Positions 46,001-60,900 of a stretch of 64,000 nucleotides of DNA are shown piece after piece. Position 1 is the stretch's first letter, and every line of letters begins with the position of its first letter. The DNA is from Neodontobutis hainanensis (Eukaryota; Chordata; Actinopteri; Gobiiformes; Odontobutidae), in NCBI GenBank assembly GCA_024349245.1, contig JALDNG010000001.1, forward strand, positions 508,001 through 572,000. The letters run 5' to 3'. The notes beneath the pieces were generated by a model that was not told where the DNA came from, did no database searches, and was given only the letters and a program-made list of their open reading frames with translations. A program made the translations under genes and the position numbers.

Positions 46001-49000
46001 TCGACAAACACCACAAAGAGAAGATTAGACACAGTAAAAGTTTTGTGGCTTTTCCAAATGACAGAGGCCAAAGCACAAGGTCTGCCACATCACACAGACA
46101 GTGCAGGTAACAGTTAGCGGGCCTAAACTTGGTTTGGAATAAACCTTGATGTGGTAGTTGGAGTTTTATAATACATACAATATAATATGTTTTTGTTTTT
46201 CTGCTTTGTAAAAAAATGTATACATTTTTATCTATATTTTAATTGACAGTATTTATACCAATAAGAAACCAAAATTATGTCTATTTTCATTCATTCCTTT
46301 ATTTATTCATACTGTTTAGAACCATCTCCACTAAATTACCCCACCAGCATTATGTGGACACCAGTGATGCCTTTACTGAGCATGAAAAAGAGCAAAGACA
46401 GCAGCATTGCCAAATTTATGCTGACTTTTTTAAACAGCAGAGACAAACTCGTCTACAGAAACTACAGCAGAGGTAACCTAGATACACAGATTAGAGTATA
46501 GATGCATATTAATGAGAATCACATCAATTGTTCCTCTTTTGCTTAACTGCTACTTCATGTTAAGTAATACCTTCTTGTGTGTTTTGGGATTATAGGCAGC
46601 AACAAACAGTGGAGAATGATGTGGACATTGGGATTGTTCCTTCTCAAGGGCTTATTCCTCCTAAACTTAAATGCAAAGCTTTTGAGAAAAGAATTGTTTC
46701 ATTGACAAAATCAAAGTCTTTCAAAACAGCTTGTGGCAACAGCGCATCCATCCCTCAGCAAATCACCAACGAAGTGAGAGTCAGAATTTGTCCCTTAACT
46801 TATATTATTACTTTATAATAAATATATAAATAAAGGAGTTTAATGACTTTTGACTTTGACTGCATATCTTGTCAGGTTTCAGTGGTAATAAAGGCAGTTC
46901 CCTCTACAAGCCAGGAGGTGGCAGAATGTAGCAGGTCTCTGACTGCTCAAGAGCTTTACCAAGTCATCATAGGTTAGAAATGGAATTAAATGAATAGTTT
47001 AGTAGAGTTGGTATTAATGCTCTAATTTCACACCTGTCATGTTTTTGTTTTATTTTTATATTTTTTTAATTATTTCTTACTAATCTATAGTTTACCTTAC
47101 TTAATTATAATATATTTAAATCTGCTAACCTCAACTAATCTGTTTTTATGTTTCCTTCTCAGGGCCATTGTTAGTGGACTTTGGCGAAGTATGCGTGCAG
47201 TCAGTGTGTGTTCAGACACTAGAGATAATCAATCATCTGTCTGTGCACGTCTGGGTGCAGCTCGAGGTGGACTGTGCTGAGCTACAGGGCTCTTCCCCGG
47301 TCTCTCACGTTCTCCCACCTCACTGTCACACTGCTCTAACCCTGACATTTCAAAGCAATAAGCTGAGTGAATTTTACAGGTTGGTGGAGAATAGAATAAA
47401 GCACTATTCTCTCATGAGAATTTAAATTATATGTGCTTTAAATGTTTCCCCTCAGAACGGTGCCCTACACTGTGAACAAAAAGCATCCTGGTCAGATATT
47501 GGTCCAGGCCAAGGTTGTTCCTGTTGCTTTAGAGCTGTCCACTGATCTGGTAGTCCTGCACCCTACTCCTACTTTGCTTGCCCGATCTGGATACAGGAGC
47601 TCAGTGACCCTTAAAAACCGCAGAAACCATGCTGCAGAATTTAAGTGGAAACCAGTTGTTACCGAAAATGGCATTCTCTTTTCCATTCGACCAGCTGCAG
47701 GTACTGTCATTTTCTACATTCTATTGACTGGCTGGTCACAGTATATAAAACTGATTTATACTTTGTTTTATGACCCTTTCAATCAAATTTATGATCTGAA
47801 AAAACTGCAAAATTAAATTCAAATTTCAGTTGGTTTAATGAATCTTCTTAACACGCTCAGGTGTAGTTGAGGCGTACAAGGAACTGGACTGTGAAGTGGT
47901 GTGGCACGCCTCCTTCTCCTCCCTTCTAGAAGGAGACTTTGACCTCTGTGTCCACCAAGGCAACAAACAGCGTCTGCACTGTATTGTCAAGGTATATTTA
48001 AAACTTGCCTTAAAACTACACCTGAAATGTGTAAAGACACATTCAAGTTTGATATATTTTGCTGTTCAACAAAAACAAAAACAATGAAGAAATGGCAGGT
48101 GACTTTTTGTAGTTTTGCTGTTGCCGATTAACTTTTTTATGTTAAGCTATACAATTCCTCATTTATCAAAAAGCCAGTATTGATTTTTCTTCTGACAGCA
48201 ACCTCAGTGGACCCAAACCCAATTCAAGAGCAATAAAGGACTTAAAAAGTGTTAGAATTGTTGAGTGTTGCATACCACAGAACATTTTTCACAATTCTTC
48301 TCAGGTTGGATGCACAACTGTTCAGCTGGCAGAAAGGAAACGGGTGACATTTGAATCTGTCCCCTTAAATATGACCTCTGTCAAAACCGCAGTCCTGCAC
48401 AACACTGGGTCAAACCATGCTTTCTATCAGGTGCTCCATTTTTCTATTAAGCCTTTGAACATTTACAGAGCCAACAATGAAAGGCCTCTTTCTGTGTTTG
48501 CATGGAGCAGGTGCTAGATGTTTGCCCTCTGCCAGGCATGGTGGTGAGTCCCACTGAAGGCATGGTGCCACGAGGGGGGCAGGCTGTGATCAACATCCAC
48601 TTCAACCCAGATTCTGTCATCAGGTTTGACACACAAGTCGAGGTTAGCATTAAATACAGGCTTTATTTATGGTTTTAATCAAGGCTTCTGAAGCTCTGAA
48701 CCCTGCGTGTGTGTGTATGTACGTACAGATAGCTCTGAAAGCCATGGAGTCTGTTGAGCTCAGAGTGGGTGGATCAGTGGAGCCTCCAAATGTAGAGATA
48801 AGTGTGGTAAGTTTAACACAAGAGAACTACATTGAAGAAAATATTTTCACAATTTTATTTCATAGCTTTTATTGAGAAGTATAATTGATTAAACAGGCAC
48901 CAAGCTTGCATACTGTATGTATGATTAAAGTCAAACTCTGCAGTATATCTAAGCATGACTGATTATGCTGGAAAGATCAACTAATGTCCAAAGATAAAGG

Positions 49001-51986
49001 AAAATTCTCTCACACATTTATACAACAACCTCTATAAGCTAAATTGTTGTCAACATTTTAGTGCAATGATAAGAAGTAATGGCATGGGTTTTCAGTATAT
49101 ATTCCCAACTTTGCTCCCTTCTCAGTCCAGTTTCCAGCTTTATGGGGTCTATCTTGGTTCCCGGCGAAGTGTGCCCTTTTTTCTGACAAACCACTCATCC
49201 GCTTCAGCAAGGGTCACCTTCGACCTATCGGAACATACTGACTTTTCTGTGCAGCTGGCAGAGTTTTCATTGGGTAAGCACAAGTAGAAAATAAATTTGG
49301 TTTTATTTTGTCTTTGTGTATTTGCGTGTTTGACTTTGTTTTTTTCAATCCAAAGAGCCTGAGCCTGGTGTGACCATTGTGGAAATTGAGGCTAATCAAA
49401 AAGTGAACTGCTCCCTTGTCTTCAGTCCCACCCAGGTGAGGTTTTTATCCAAAGCCTATGAATACACATATTGTTTTTATGAAGAATGAACACATTATCT
49501 GCTGAGTATCAGTAAAAGGACATTGTCTTCCTGCAGGTGGCCAGCCATGATTTTGACCTGCCGATGACCGTCAATGGAGTAATCTTTTCTGGTGCCTTTC
49601 ACTTTTCCTTCCCTCCTTCACATCCCACTTCCTCCACCTCCTGCTCTTTGACATCCAACAGCAGTAAAGCAACAATCCGACCTGTCCCTCCAACAGTTTC
49701 CATGGAAACAGGTTCACGACACGTAGAGGCCACAGGTGAGGTCATTCATGTGGCGCAGAGTGACTGAGGTGAAGATTCTGCTGCTGTACTTAATGGCTCT
49801 GTTTTTATGTTTGCAGTGTTGTGTGCTCCACTAGAAATGTCCCCCTCCAGCCTACATTTTAATCTAGCTCTTTTGGCTGATACATATTTGAAGGTATAAT
49901 ATGAGAAACACATTTATTTTGTTTGAGCTGAGCATTTGTTTGCCTCATTTCGAAACCTTTGCATTGATTTGACCATCACATTTGTTTCCTCACCAGACAG
50001 TCACGCTAAAAGCAGAGCCTGAAGGAAAAGCGTGTTGGAGTAGTTTAATGAAGCCACATATCAGCTGGTGGATTGATTGCAGTGCAGTTAAAAAATGTAC
50101 AATTGATGAAGAAGACACAGTTTGCACAGTGTCTCCATCTTCAGGGAGATTAGGGCCTGACCAGTCCATCTGTTTAGCCGTCATCATTAAGCCCGAGGGA
50201 ATCCGAAGAGGTGAGAAAATAGCAGTAAAACATACACATGCACACATTTTTGATGGATACTGTTCTCATCTTCTCTTAGACTGTAATTATGTTTTCCTGA
50301 TGCACACGTCAAGATCAATACAATACAAAAAAGTATACCACAATGCCATATTAAAGTAAAGTATTTTGTATTAAATATTTTTTGTTAGTCTCTGGCACTT
50401 TGACCAAGCTGACCCTCCCTCTTTACCTGGGAGACAAATTACCGGACAGACCGAGGGAGGAAGAGGGACTTCAACCCTACAGAGAGCTGTCCATTACTAT
50501 TCACCACCTTCCCAGCATCACTGTCCATCCTCCTCAGCTCCTGTTCACCCCAGTGCCTCTAGGATGCAACATGGTGGCCACACTCTCTCTAGTGGCCACA
50601 GGATATACCAGGTTGGTTTTCTTTTGCTGGGGTACACTCACAATAGAACTAGGACTAGGACTATATCACTTGCATAGAAATTTGCTTTCAGATTGCTTTG
50701 CAGTCTGTCTAGTCAACGGTCTGTTGAAATGGCTGAGCAGTAATTCTGATTGACTCTTATTGTATTTACATTTTTATAAAACATAAACTAAGGAGCTGAC
50801 TGACTTTATTAAGCCTGCATCAATCGTGTCACTGGGATTTTCATCACTGACCAGGCCTCGGTACTCACATTGGATTTTGCTTACAGGATAAGCCGTCACG
50901 CTGAGACACATTCTTAGGTGGTTCACATTCAGATTGGACAGCAGTCTGGCTGCACAATTACAATGCTGCCAGCATTTTCTTACCCACATCTTTTTGACAG
51001 AACTCAGAGTTAAAATTTAAATTCAGAATTGCTTCTCCAGAGCAATTTATTTTACTTGAAGTCCTGGATGATTGCTTTTATTCCAAAAGTGACAACATTT
51101 TATAATTTAACCTTTCAGTTCTTTGCAGCTAAGTTGTTTGTACTTTAATTATGTTTGAAATTGGCAGAGTAACTATAATTAAATTGTACATTAAAAGCTG
51201 TTTTTGTTTTTCAGTGGGACACACATTACAGCTGAAATAAGTGATATTGAACAGGAGACAAGGACAAAGCCGCTGCCCATATCTCTTACTTTTCCTCAGG
51301 GTACACAGATTTCTGCAGAAGACCTAAACAAGGTATGACTCTAGTTTATTCTGACAGATTAACAGAAAGGCCAAAAAACTGAGTTGTGTATATACACATA
51401 AAATTAAATAAATATTTAGGTCAAAGCTCTCTGCGCTTTTATACAAAAAAAATAATATAATAATTTATACTTTGTCTGCAATCAAAGAAAAATGTTGTGG
51501 ACATTTTCAACAATGAAGCAACATCTCTCATCTGCAATGTGTCCTTCTGCTCCCACACTCCTCTGACCCTAAGTTCAACCATCACCTTCTCGGACCACCT
51601 TCAAAACAAGTACCACTGTACTGTTCTCTAACAATGACACGGTCAAATTTGCTTTACTTATCTTTTTTTACAAAATTTCTTCAGGGTTAAGGTTAAGGTG
51701 TGGGCTGTAGCTGATAATTGTCTGTTGACAGTCTGGCCCTACTTGGCCTTACATCGCTCTGAACAACAAATAGTACTCAAAGCTGGTATGGAACCATAGA
51801 ATGATATTTTGCACAAATGGAATCTGTATAAAGAGATTGATTAGTATTTGTGTGCATGTGTAGGGGCCACAGCTGTTGAGGCAGTCCTTCAGAACTTTGA
51901 CATGCCAAGTCTAGGGTCTTGTCAAACATTTTCATCCTCCTCAGCCTTTGGTCACAGTAGCTCCATAAACCAGATGTCAGGCACAG
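43089..51986 (+). other. cfap47: cfap47 exons 1-30: N-terminal ASH domains
   Basis: Exons: 43089-43232, 43474-43628, 43710-43825, 43907-44045, 44160-44244, 44337-44477, 44555-44730, 45096-45193, 45295-45524, 45596-45806, 45905-46106, 46320-46472, 46596-46773, 46876-46972, 47163-47379, 47456-47700, 47861-47991, 48305-48430, 48511-48642, 48729-48806, 49126-49273, 49356-49435, 49537-49735, 49817-49893, 49997-50210, 50389-50611, 51215-51332, 51488-51609, 51685-51785, 51864-51986. Exons 12-13 encode a Gln/Arg/Lys-rich, probably helical stretch between ASH domains. The tRNA-Asp gene sits antisense between exons 7 and 8. Confidence 0.88.
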
Positions 51987-54900
51987 GTAATAAAAAAGCT
52001 CTACTGATGATGGCTGTGTTTATGTCCATCTGCATGTCCTTTATCTGTACTGTCTTTATCTGTTATGTCTATCTGTCAGACACTTTTCTAGAGGGCAATA
52101 GTGTCAGTGGTCGGACCAGCAGCGACAGAGGCTTCTCCTCATACAGAGAAACCCCAGTCAACTGTGGTGTTCCAGAGTTTCATGCCCCCAACACAGAGGA
52201 AGGGCTCTATTACCAAAGGGTGTTAGTGGCTGTGGAGAGGTGGTTTAGTCTGTTTGGCTGGGCAAACGGACCACACCCTATATCTGTACCCCACACACTC
52301 AGAAGGTACAAACACATTTCCTGAAAGACGTCTGAGAAAAATCCAAACAAGTATTTAATCTTTTATGATTTTTGAAAAAAAAAATTCTTAGAGTTGGGTC
52401 AAAAATTCAAACAAATTACTCCAGTGGACAAACTCAAAACAAAAGCTCCAGGTGTGTGTTTTATTATACATAAGAAACATTGAATTGTTAATGTACAGAT
52501 TGATGTAATGGCAATATTGCATGTTTTCTAGATCTGTAGTGGACATGCTCATTCATCTGACGGGAAAACAGGTTCCTGGTATTCCTCACAGTCAGTCTAT
52601 TTCAGATGATATACGCCAGCGTACTACACAGCTTACACAACAGTACAAAGCCATTCTTGAATTTCTCAAGTAAATGTTACTGACCTCGCATCAGATCTGC
52701 TGGCAAACATTGTCGGCTTTTTGATTAAAGATACTCTTTGGCTTGTTTTCAGGGTTCAGGGAGCCTGTCTGTGTTACATAAGACCAGAATACCTGTTGGA
52801 CAAGAATGAATTTAATCACTGGTGCTCCCTGCAGGTATAACACATGCCCCTGCCCTGAAATAATATTACATTTATCTAGTTAATTTATAATTAAAAAAAT
52901 ATATGATATGTATGTTATCCTACATCTTACTTTTTTGTCCAGTTAAAAGAGTCTAACAATAGTATGGACTACAGCAGTGTTGACTATGAGTCGATAAGCA
53001 AACGTTCATGGACAGATTTGCTGCTACGGATATATAAGGTGAAAAACATCTCAGCAAAAAGTTCAGAATAGACCTGAATGTTTTTTTACTACTTTGTATT
53101 GTTTATGAATGCAACATTTCTCTGTGTATTCCTAGGTGTTTGTGTTATGCCGTGTGTTAGTCAAAGATAAGAACACAGCACAACAGAAGAACATGGATGC
53201 TGTACCCGCCTGCATGCAACCACTGGCCAGTAATGTCTACTCTGGTTCGGAGCTCCAATTACTTTCATGGCTCAACTTGAAATATGAGGGCACGAGGAAG
53301 ACTGTCTGGAGTACAGGTTTACTAATTTGCAACTCAACAATTAATCTTGACATCATTTTGTCACTACACTTAAACTTGTACACTTTCCAGAAGATGGTCC
53401 TTCAGCTCGCTGGATAGTTAATTTTGACTTAGACCTGACAGATGGGCTGGTGTTAGCTGCTGTTCTGGCTGCCTACTGTCCCTACTTGGTCAGTGTATGA
53501 TCTTGTCTATGGATTTTCTTATGTTCATTTTGCACAGACCCTCTTCTGTTTGCTGTGAACGAATGAGGGCTGGTCGTTAATGCCTGCGAGTGGCAGTGTG
53601 ATTGATGCGATGGGGATGCAATTAGTCCCGAACAAGATTAGGACAATCTCTTATCATGCTAAGTACCATTTTGTGTGTGTAATGTATGAATGTGCCGCGC
53701 AAATCACTTAGGAATAGCTTCTAAATGTGTTTTGGCTGGTGTTTAAATGGCAAAATTTGCTCTTTATGAATATGATAAACATCTGTCTGTCAAATCCTTT
53801 CACGGTCAGAGTTACAAATAATGGATCTAACTTGTATCCCATCAGATCTGCAGCCACTTTAAGAGAATGTACACCAAGCCCGAAAGCATGGAGCAGATTC
53901 TTCATAATAACATCATAGTGGTGCAAGCTTTAACCACACTTAGTCTGAACATTGATATTTATGTAAGTAGATGATTGTAATTAGATTTACATTGCATAAT
54001 AAGGTATTCAGAAAAACCTTTTTGTGCAGCCCACAGATCTGTCAGATCCTAACCCTGTGCAGATGTTAATGCTGTGTGTTCATCTGAATAAGAAGCTTCC
54101 ACAGTATCAGCCAACGCAAACCATTACTCTATCAGGAGAACTACACAGCACCATTAGCAAGCAGGTATTCAGAGAGTTTTATTGTTACCGTCTTATTTCT
54201 CATGTTGGATGTTCTGAAATACAAAGAAACACATTAACAGAATTAGTAGGATTATAAACATTCTCAAATACACTAACAGCAGTAATTATGCACAATGTCA
54301 AGTTAAGCCATATTAACAAGATGAACATTTATAGTATAATAAGATTTATTTGGAGAGAGATTTGCCCATGTCCATTTTTCACTGCATTATTGTTATTATA
54401 TAATTTGTTCTTTCTGTGTCTATGACCTGCAGGTGCATTTAAAAAGCCCAACATCTAAACCGATCAAATACAAGGCCCTACTGTTAGGAGAGGAAGCCCA
54501 TCTGTTCTCCCTGCCTGGAGGATTATCATTCACTATTCCTGCAAAGTGCGTTTAAAGTTGAAACTTTGGTTATTTATAATGTTTGGGATAATAATGTACT
54601 ATAATGTAGCCCACATTTAAATTTACAATAATTAACAAGAAAGCCTACTTTCTGATAGCTACTTCTAAAAATTACTTTCTTTTGGACAGTGTGCCCAGTA
54701 TAGAATAGGAAAGATTGCTCTCAGCTGTTTCCACTTAAATTCCAAATATTTTTTATCTTTTCTTTAGCTTATAAAAGGCCAGTTCTCTTCTGGCACATCC
54801 TTGATAGGTGTTTGAAAATAAACAATTTGACTTTTTATGGAGAACCGAGTTTTTATAAATATAAAATAATGTTATTTTTTTCAATGGTAATTCTGCCGTT

Positions 54901-57900
54901 TGGGTGTTTTACAACTGTAAAAAAACACACTTTTAAATGTTTTAATAAGAACAGATGAAAACACAAATAGAATATTGTGACTGTTTTGCAGGGGAAGCAT
55001 GGAGCTGACCATCAAGTACAGCTGTGCTTTTCTGCGGCCCAAAGAGGCTGCCCTTTTGCTCTTCTCTAGTTTAACATTTGGAACACATGGAACCCTGGCT
55101 TTTCATCTCAAGACTCATGTAACACACATCTTACCTACAGTAAGTACTGTACAAACACTTGTACATGAGTTATGTACGCTGCAAGTCATAGACATGATGC
55201 AGATGGGCAAAACAATCTTTGCTTTTACCTTATTTATGTTAATGTGTACTTTGTGTCAGTGTTCAGGAATCACCACTCACTGCTTCTAACACATAAGCGG
55301 TTTATTTTTACAGTGTAGCTTGCTAGGATAGAGATAAATAAATGACAGCCTTTTCCACACTGTCTGCCTTCAGCAAACTGTCAAGTGTAGTTCTCCATGC
55401 TACAAGCTGAAGCAAATCCAACTGCCAATTATTAATCCTTTCCAAAAAGATGGCAACTTCAAGTAAGTGTGTATAATGACTATGAAGTAGTACATTTGCT
55501 ACACTTCCAAATTGCTGTCATAATTCATAATTGTTTTGCTGTGTTTTCTGTTTAGGGTAATGCTGGTAGAGTCTATGAGCAATCCTCTAGAGACTGAAAA
55601 GCAACAGGCCACCTCCGAATCCAAGTAACACATACACGAGAACTTTAAACACCAAAAGTTATGTAGTGTAGTGGTTTACCATAACTCAACCACAGTTTAA
55701 TGTGCACTAAAACCTTGATGCTGTGACAGTTGTTTGCTCTAAAGGGGTTCTTTTGTCTTGTTGAAATGCTTGATTAGTGTTGTCATTAAAGACTCCTGGT
55801 TAGTATGCATCTCAAAACCGCCCGAGACATCTTCAAAGCTAAAGCATTTCTGCACCTCCTCATCAAACCTAGACGATGATGAGTTCAAATAGGATGAGGT
55901 CATTGCTGGTTCTCCGGGAGCAGATGTAGGAGTGTCTTTTATAAAGATGAATAATAATTACACTGTATTTTACCCTCTCCTCTCTCTATAAGTCCCTTAG
56001 TGCAGAAGATGACAGATAAGACCTGCTTCAAGACAGAAGGGACGTCCTCAGATCCTGGTAAGTCTGAATGTAAATATGCATGCAAGTTATTCTTTGATTA
56101 ATGTTCATCTGGCTCTTTGTACATCAATTTTGTGCTCAGATGAAGAAGACGACTCTGAGTTCTCATGTGCAGAGAGGAGCATTTTTCTGGAGTCAGGTCA
56201 AGCAGACACTCTTTACATAGACTACCTGCCCTTCAGTCCTGGCAACAAATTCTGCTCTGTTCTGCTCACTTGTCCACAGGTCTGTGTTTCTCTCTCTCAG
56301 GCCTATTGTCCATTTTTACATTGCAGACCTTTTACCTTTCACTCAAGACTGTTACTGTATGATCACTTGGAAAATGTCAGTTTTATGGATATGTGTGTAA
56401 TGCAAATAATTTATTCCAAACAAGTATAATAATTCAGACATTCTTTAACAACTGTCAGTATGTAATGCCACATTTAGGTGTTTATTTTTCTGTGTGTCCT
56501 TTTAGGTTGGAGATGTGGTGTATATGGTAAAGGCTGCAGCACAGTTGCCCCTTCCTATGCCGTTCACTGCAAAGCCCAGTCCAAACATTATTCCAAGGGA
56601 TGGTAAGAATAGTAAATGCATGTAATAGAAAATCAACATTGTAGAAAATACTCAGTGCTAATATTTACTTTTCTTTTACTAAGATGCATGTGTGTCAGTA
56701 TTGAACCTGCACTGCAAAGTAGGACAGATTTGTCAAGAAATAATCTGTTTGCCGATAATTAATATGGACTGGGAGCAGGCGTTGGCCATCTGGGGTCAGC
56801 GTAGAATGAGTGCCGATGAACTCCGGAGGAGGTCTCTGACACACACGTTGCATAGCAGTAGTGTGAGAGCAGCCACAGCAGCGCAAAAACTTGGCAAGCA
56901 ACAGGTACACCCCATGGGCCTTGAGCGTAATAAATTCCAAATCTACATATTGTTTATTATATATTCTCTTTTCCCCTGTGTTTTGAGGCTTTTTTGACAC
57001 TAGGAGGTGGCAGCAATAAGGGATTACAGTACACTGTAGAAGTGTGTATGCCACAGTACTTCTCATTACCCAGTGCTGTCACTATACCTGTAAATGCAAA
57101 CGTCAAAATGCCATGGGAGAATCCAGCAGGTAGAGTATATTTTTATTTGACTATGTGATATTATCATCTTGTATATCACCATTTTCCATTCCTTTTTCAA
57201 CATGCATGTTTCTCAACAGACTGTGGCTGTGTTGAGATTCCACTACGCTTTCAGGCAGACTCAGTTGGAAAGTTCATGTGTAAGATGGTCCTCAGATCCT
57301 GGTGTGATACCAGAGTCTATATGCTGGAAGCCATGGTTACAACAGTGGTAATATATATATTTTGTTATGATATCAAAACACAGTGTAAGTTTTGATAGCT
57401 ATAAAACTTTGATATTTACATCTACAGGAAGAATCTTCACATCTAGACTTCAGCTCACCAGCTCACCAGTCAGTTACACAATATATACCACTTGTAAGTC
57501 CTTTAGAAAACAATAAATAGCACCATTGTAAATGCGGGAAATTTTTCAGAATAGAAAATAATAAATGACTCCACCTTGATTTTTGAGTAAACTTGTGTGT
57601 CTCTTGCAGCACAATGAAAGAGATCAGGACTTAAAAATGAAAGCTGAAGTATGTGGTGAAGGATTTTCTGGGCCAGAGGTTTTTACTGTTGCAGCAGGGA
57701 CAAAAGCCTGTTATCCTCTCACCTTTAACCCAGATACACAGCGCATTGTCATGGTAATCTGTTTTGTTTTATCTGTTCTTTCTTTCTTTAAAATCCATTT
57801 ATCATGGTAACTTCTTAGGGTATGTCTTGTACACTCTCCTTCATCCATTGCAGACCTTGTGCACATTCCTTCACCTCCAAGTCTTAACAACTGTGCTATT

Positions 57901-60900
57901 GCATTCAGGTTTTCTTCTGATTAGCCTCTTCCATTGTAGAACTATAGTCTAGCACTTGCTGAATAGTGTTACTTTCCCTTCTTAAAACTATTATTGTTGT
58001 GTTAAGGACTCATTTCTGACAGATACTACAACTGGGATGGATTTAGCTTTGCAAGGTGTGTTCTTAGGAGTGAAAATCATGTATAGAGGAAAGAAAAATT
58101 ATTATGTCCTCTCTAAAGGTTTAGGACATGCATTATGGCCCAAAAGGACATTGCATTGGCCGGGAATCGAACCCGGGCCTCCCGCGTGGCAGGCGAGAAT
58201 TCTACCACTGAACCACCAATGCGCTGATGTGTGCATGTGCGGGGGTGGGACATTTAGAGGGAACATCCCACATCCTGTCATAGCTCCACATTTTAAGGGG
58301 GGTGTTTCCACAAGCTTAAAACATGATTAACTATGTGGTTTTATAAACAATATTCACGTAACTGTTTGTATCTATATAATCTGGACGCACGAGAAAACTT
58401 TGTTGACCAGCAGTTTATTGTGTGTGGCCGTGTGAACTTTCTCCCCAACCCCCAGGGCAAGTTGACTCTGCATAATGACTTCAACGGAACTGAGTACGTG
58501 TTTACCCTCAGAGGAGTGGGAGAGCGACCCCTGGCTGTGGATCACCTTTTACTACACTGTCCTGTCAGGAAAAGCACAGAAGCACAGTTGAATGTCCCCA
58601 ACTACACCAAGACCAAGCTTTTACTAAAGGTACACAAAACAGAATCAGTTAGAAAAGACTCATTTGTGTATTATTATGGTATTTAATCTGAGCTAGCAGG
58701 TATTATAATTTTTGCTTAGTGCCAAAATCATTGATCTTTCTATTCATGTTGAAAATGTGTTTTGGGTTGTGTGTTTGCCATTGTGTACTTTTGTATTTAC
58801 ATAGGTGGAGACAGACTTATCTTTTGTGATTGGCCCTGCTTACCTGAAGGTTAGACCAAGTGATACGGCATCTTATACACTGACCATATTACCATGGAAA
58901 CGAGGGATACAGAAAGGTGAGTTTTTCTGTGTGTGGCTGAGGAAATGCATGATTGAAAAGATTTTTTGTTTTTTTATGCGGAATGTAGCAGTGTTTTATT
59001 TGTGGAGATTGTAGCAAAAGGTGTAAATTTAGTAGTTAAAAAGTTGAACAAAGTGGAACATATTTTTCAGTTACTGTTTCAGTACTGGAGAATAGTGAAT
59101 TCATCATCAGACCTATTTCCACTAGTTTGGTTCCTTGTCAAGAGCATGTAGGTACTCACGGGCTGTAGATAGAAGGGGTTTGAAATGTTTGCATTCTGAA
59201 CTATGTACCACTAGATGTCCCCTCAAAAACTACACACGGCACCTCTAACTTACACAAAGTCTTCAATATGTGCACATTTGTGATTGCTGTGTTGCAAAAT
59301 ACTCAATACTATATTTTTTTACTTTTGATTCTAGGCTGTGTGTCATTTGTAGAAACGGATAAGCAAGGTAAACTTGGTGTGTTAGTACATAAACAAGTAG
59401 AGACAATGTGTTTTGTGTTGGCTTAAAGACTCTATATTCTTACCTTTTTATGTAATTTCCCAGGAGATGAGGGGCGCTATGAAGTGTATTTCACTTTAGA
59501 GATTATTTGTGATCCAACAGAACCAGTGAAAATCATAAATGCTCAGTGTGCTATTGAGGTAAGAATATATCTAAACTTGGAATACTTACGCAATGTAAAA
59601 ACATGAAGAGCCTTAGAAGAGGATGGCTTCGATCCATCGACCTCTGGGTTATGGGCCCAAAGCGCTTCTGCTGTGCCACTCTGCTGTCTCAAGAATATGA
59701 GACATGCACTGTTGAGGCCAGTGCTCATTGCAGCGCTAAGGTGCTTTTATTACTTTGGAGGACGCCAGATACATCTTTGTCACCTTCATTTCAGTGAAAG
59801 AATGAAATGGTTTTGATGTCTGCATACGTATTTGAAATACTTGCAAATGTAAAAAGCAGGCACACTTTGTTCCCAGAGCAATGTTGCCATAGAGATTCCT
59901 ATCAATAATCCACACGAGGAACAACTAGACCTGGATGTATTTCTGGAAGGAGATGGACTAAGTGGTGAAGATCAGGTTTCACTGCCTCCACATGAGACTC
60001 TCATGTACAAGGCTATCTTTTCTCCTGGTGATGTTGGGAAAAGCACAGGCAGGTAAATAACATAATAAATGCTCTATGTTTGTAGCTAGATTTATACTGA
60101 CATTAAAGTACTGTTACATCAAGTTTTATATCTTACATTTATTTCTGTCCTGGTTATTCAGTGTAGTTTTCCAGTCTGCGGTGGCGGGTGAGTTCTGGTA
60201 TCGCCTGGATCTCTATGCTCTTCCGCTCCCAGTTGTTATGCTGCCTGAGACCTGTTGTCAGCTGGGCAAGTATGTTGAAGACACAAGCACGGCAAGCTTT
60301 TACAGTTGTACATAAATGCCAAGTGAAAATATAACTATGAAAAAGGTGAATGTTTGTGTTTTTGTGTGCGAGACAGATGGACCAGGCTCACCCTTCCTTT
60401 AGTTAATCCAACTTCAGAACCAGTGGAGCTGACTGTATTCAACAGTAACATCAGAAATTATGCATTAGAGATGGATTCAGAAAACACTGTAAGTCACACA
60501 TCTAAATCCCATTTTTGATCACATCATTTAGAGGTTTATTAGAGAATAAACAGAGGGATATAAAGAAATCAAACATGCTTTTCATTATCTGGGGTTTAAT
60601 TAATTTAGGACAAGGCATTAGATGCATTTTCTTTAACACACAGATATAATTGTGTGTCTGTCGGTTGTTTTTGTTGTTTTGATACACTGAGGATTACGTT
60701 TTTTTTTTCTGTGTACTTTAGAAGGAAAAGATTTAAGTGAGTCTGGATATGAAGCTGTGCGTTTCCTGCCAGTGCAATGCAGGGGATTTGTATTTAAGAG
60801 CATTTATCTTTTGTTCCCACCTCTTCCCTGTGTGCTTCAGCTTATTCTTGAGCCACACTCTTCCACTCAGCTTGGCATCCATTTTAGCCCATCGTCCATC

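Noticed and set aside
58411..58455. Extended 5' end of the cfap47 exon at 58456
   Set aside because: The upstream AG sites have poor pyrimidine tracts and add residues that interrupt the ASH domain; 58456 has a near-ideal acceptor.
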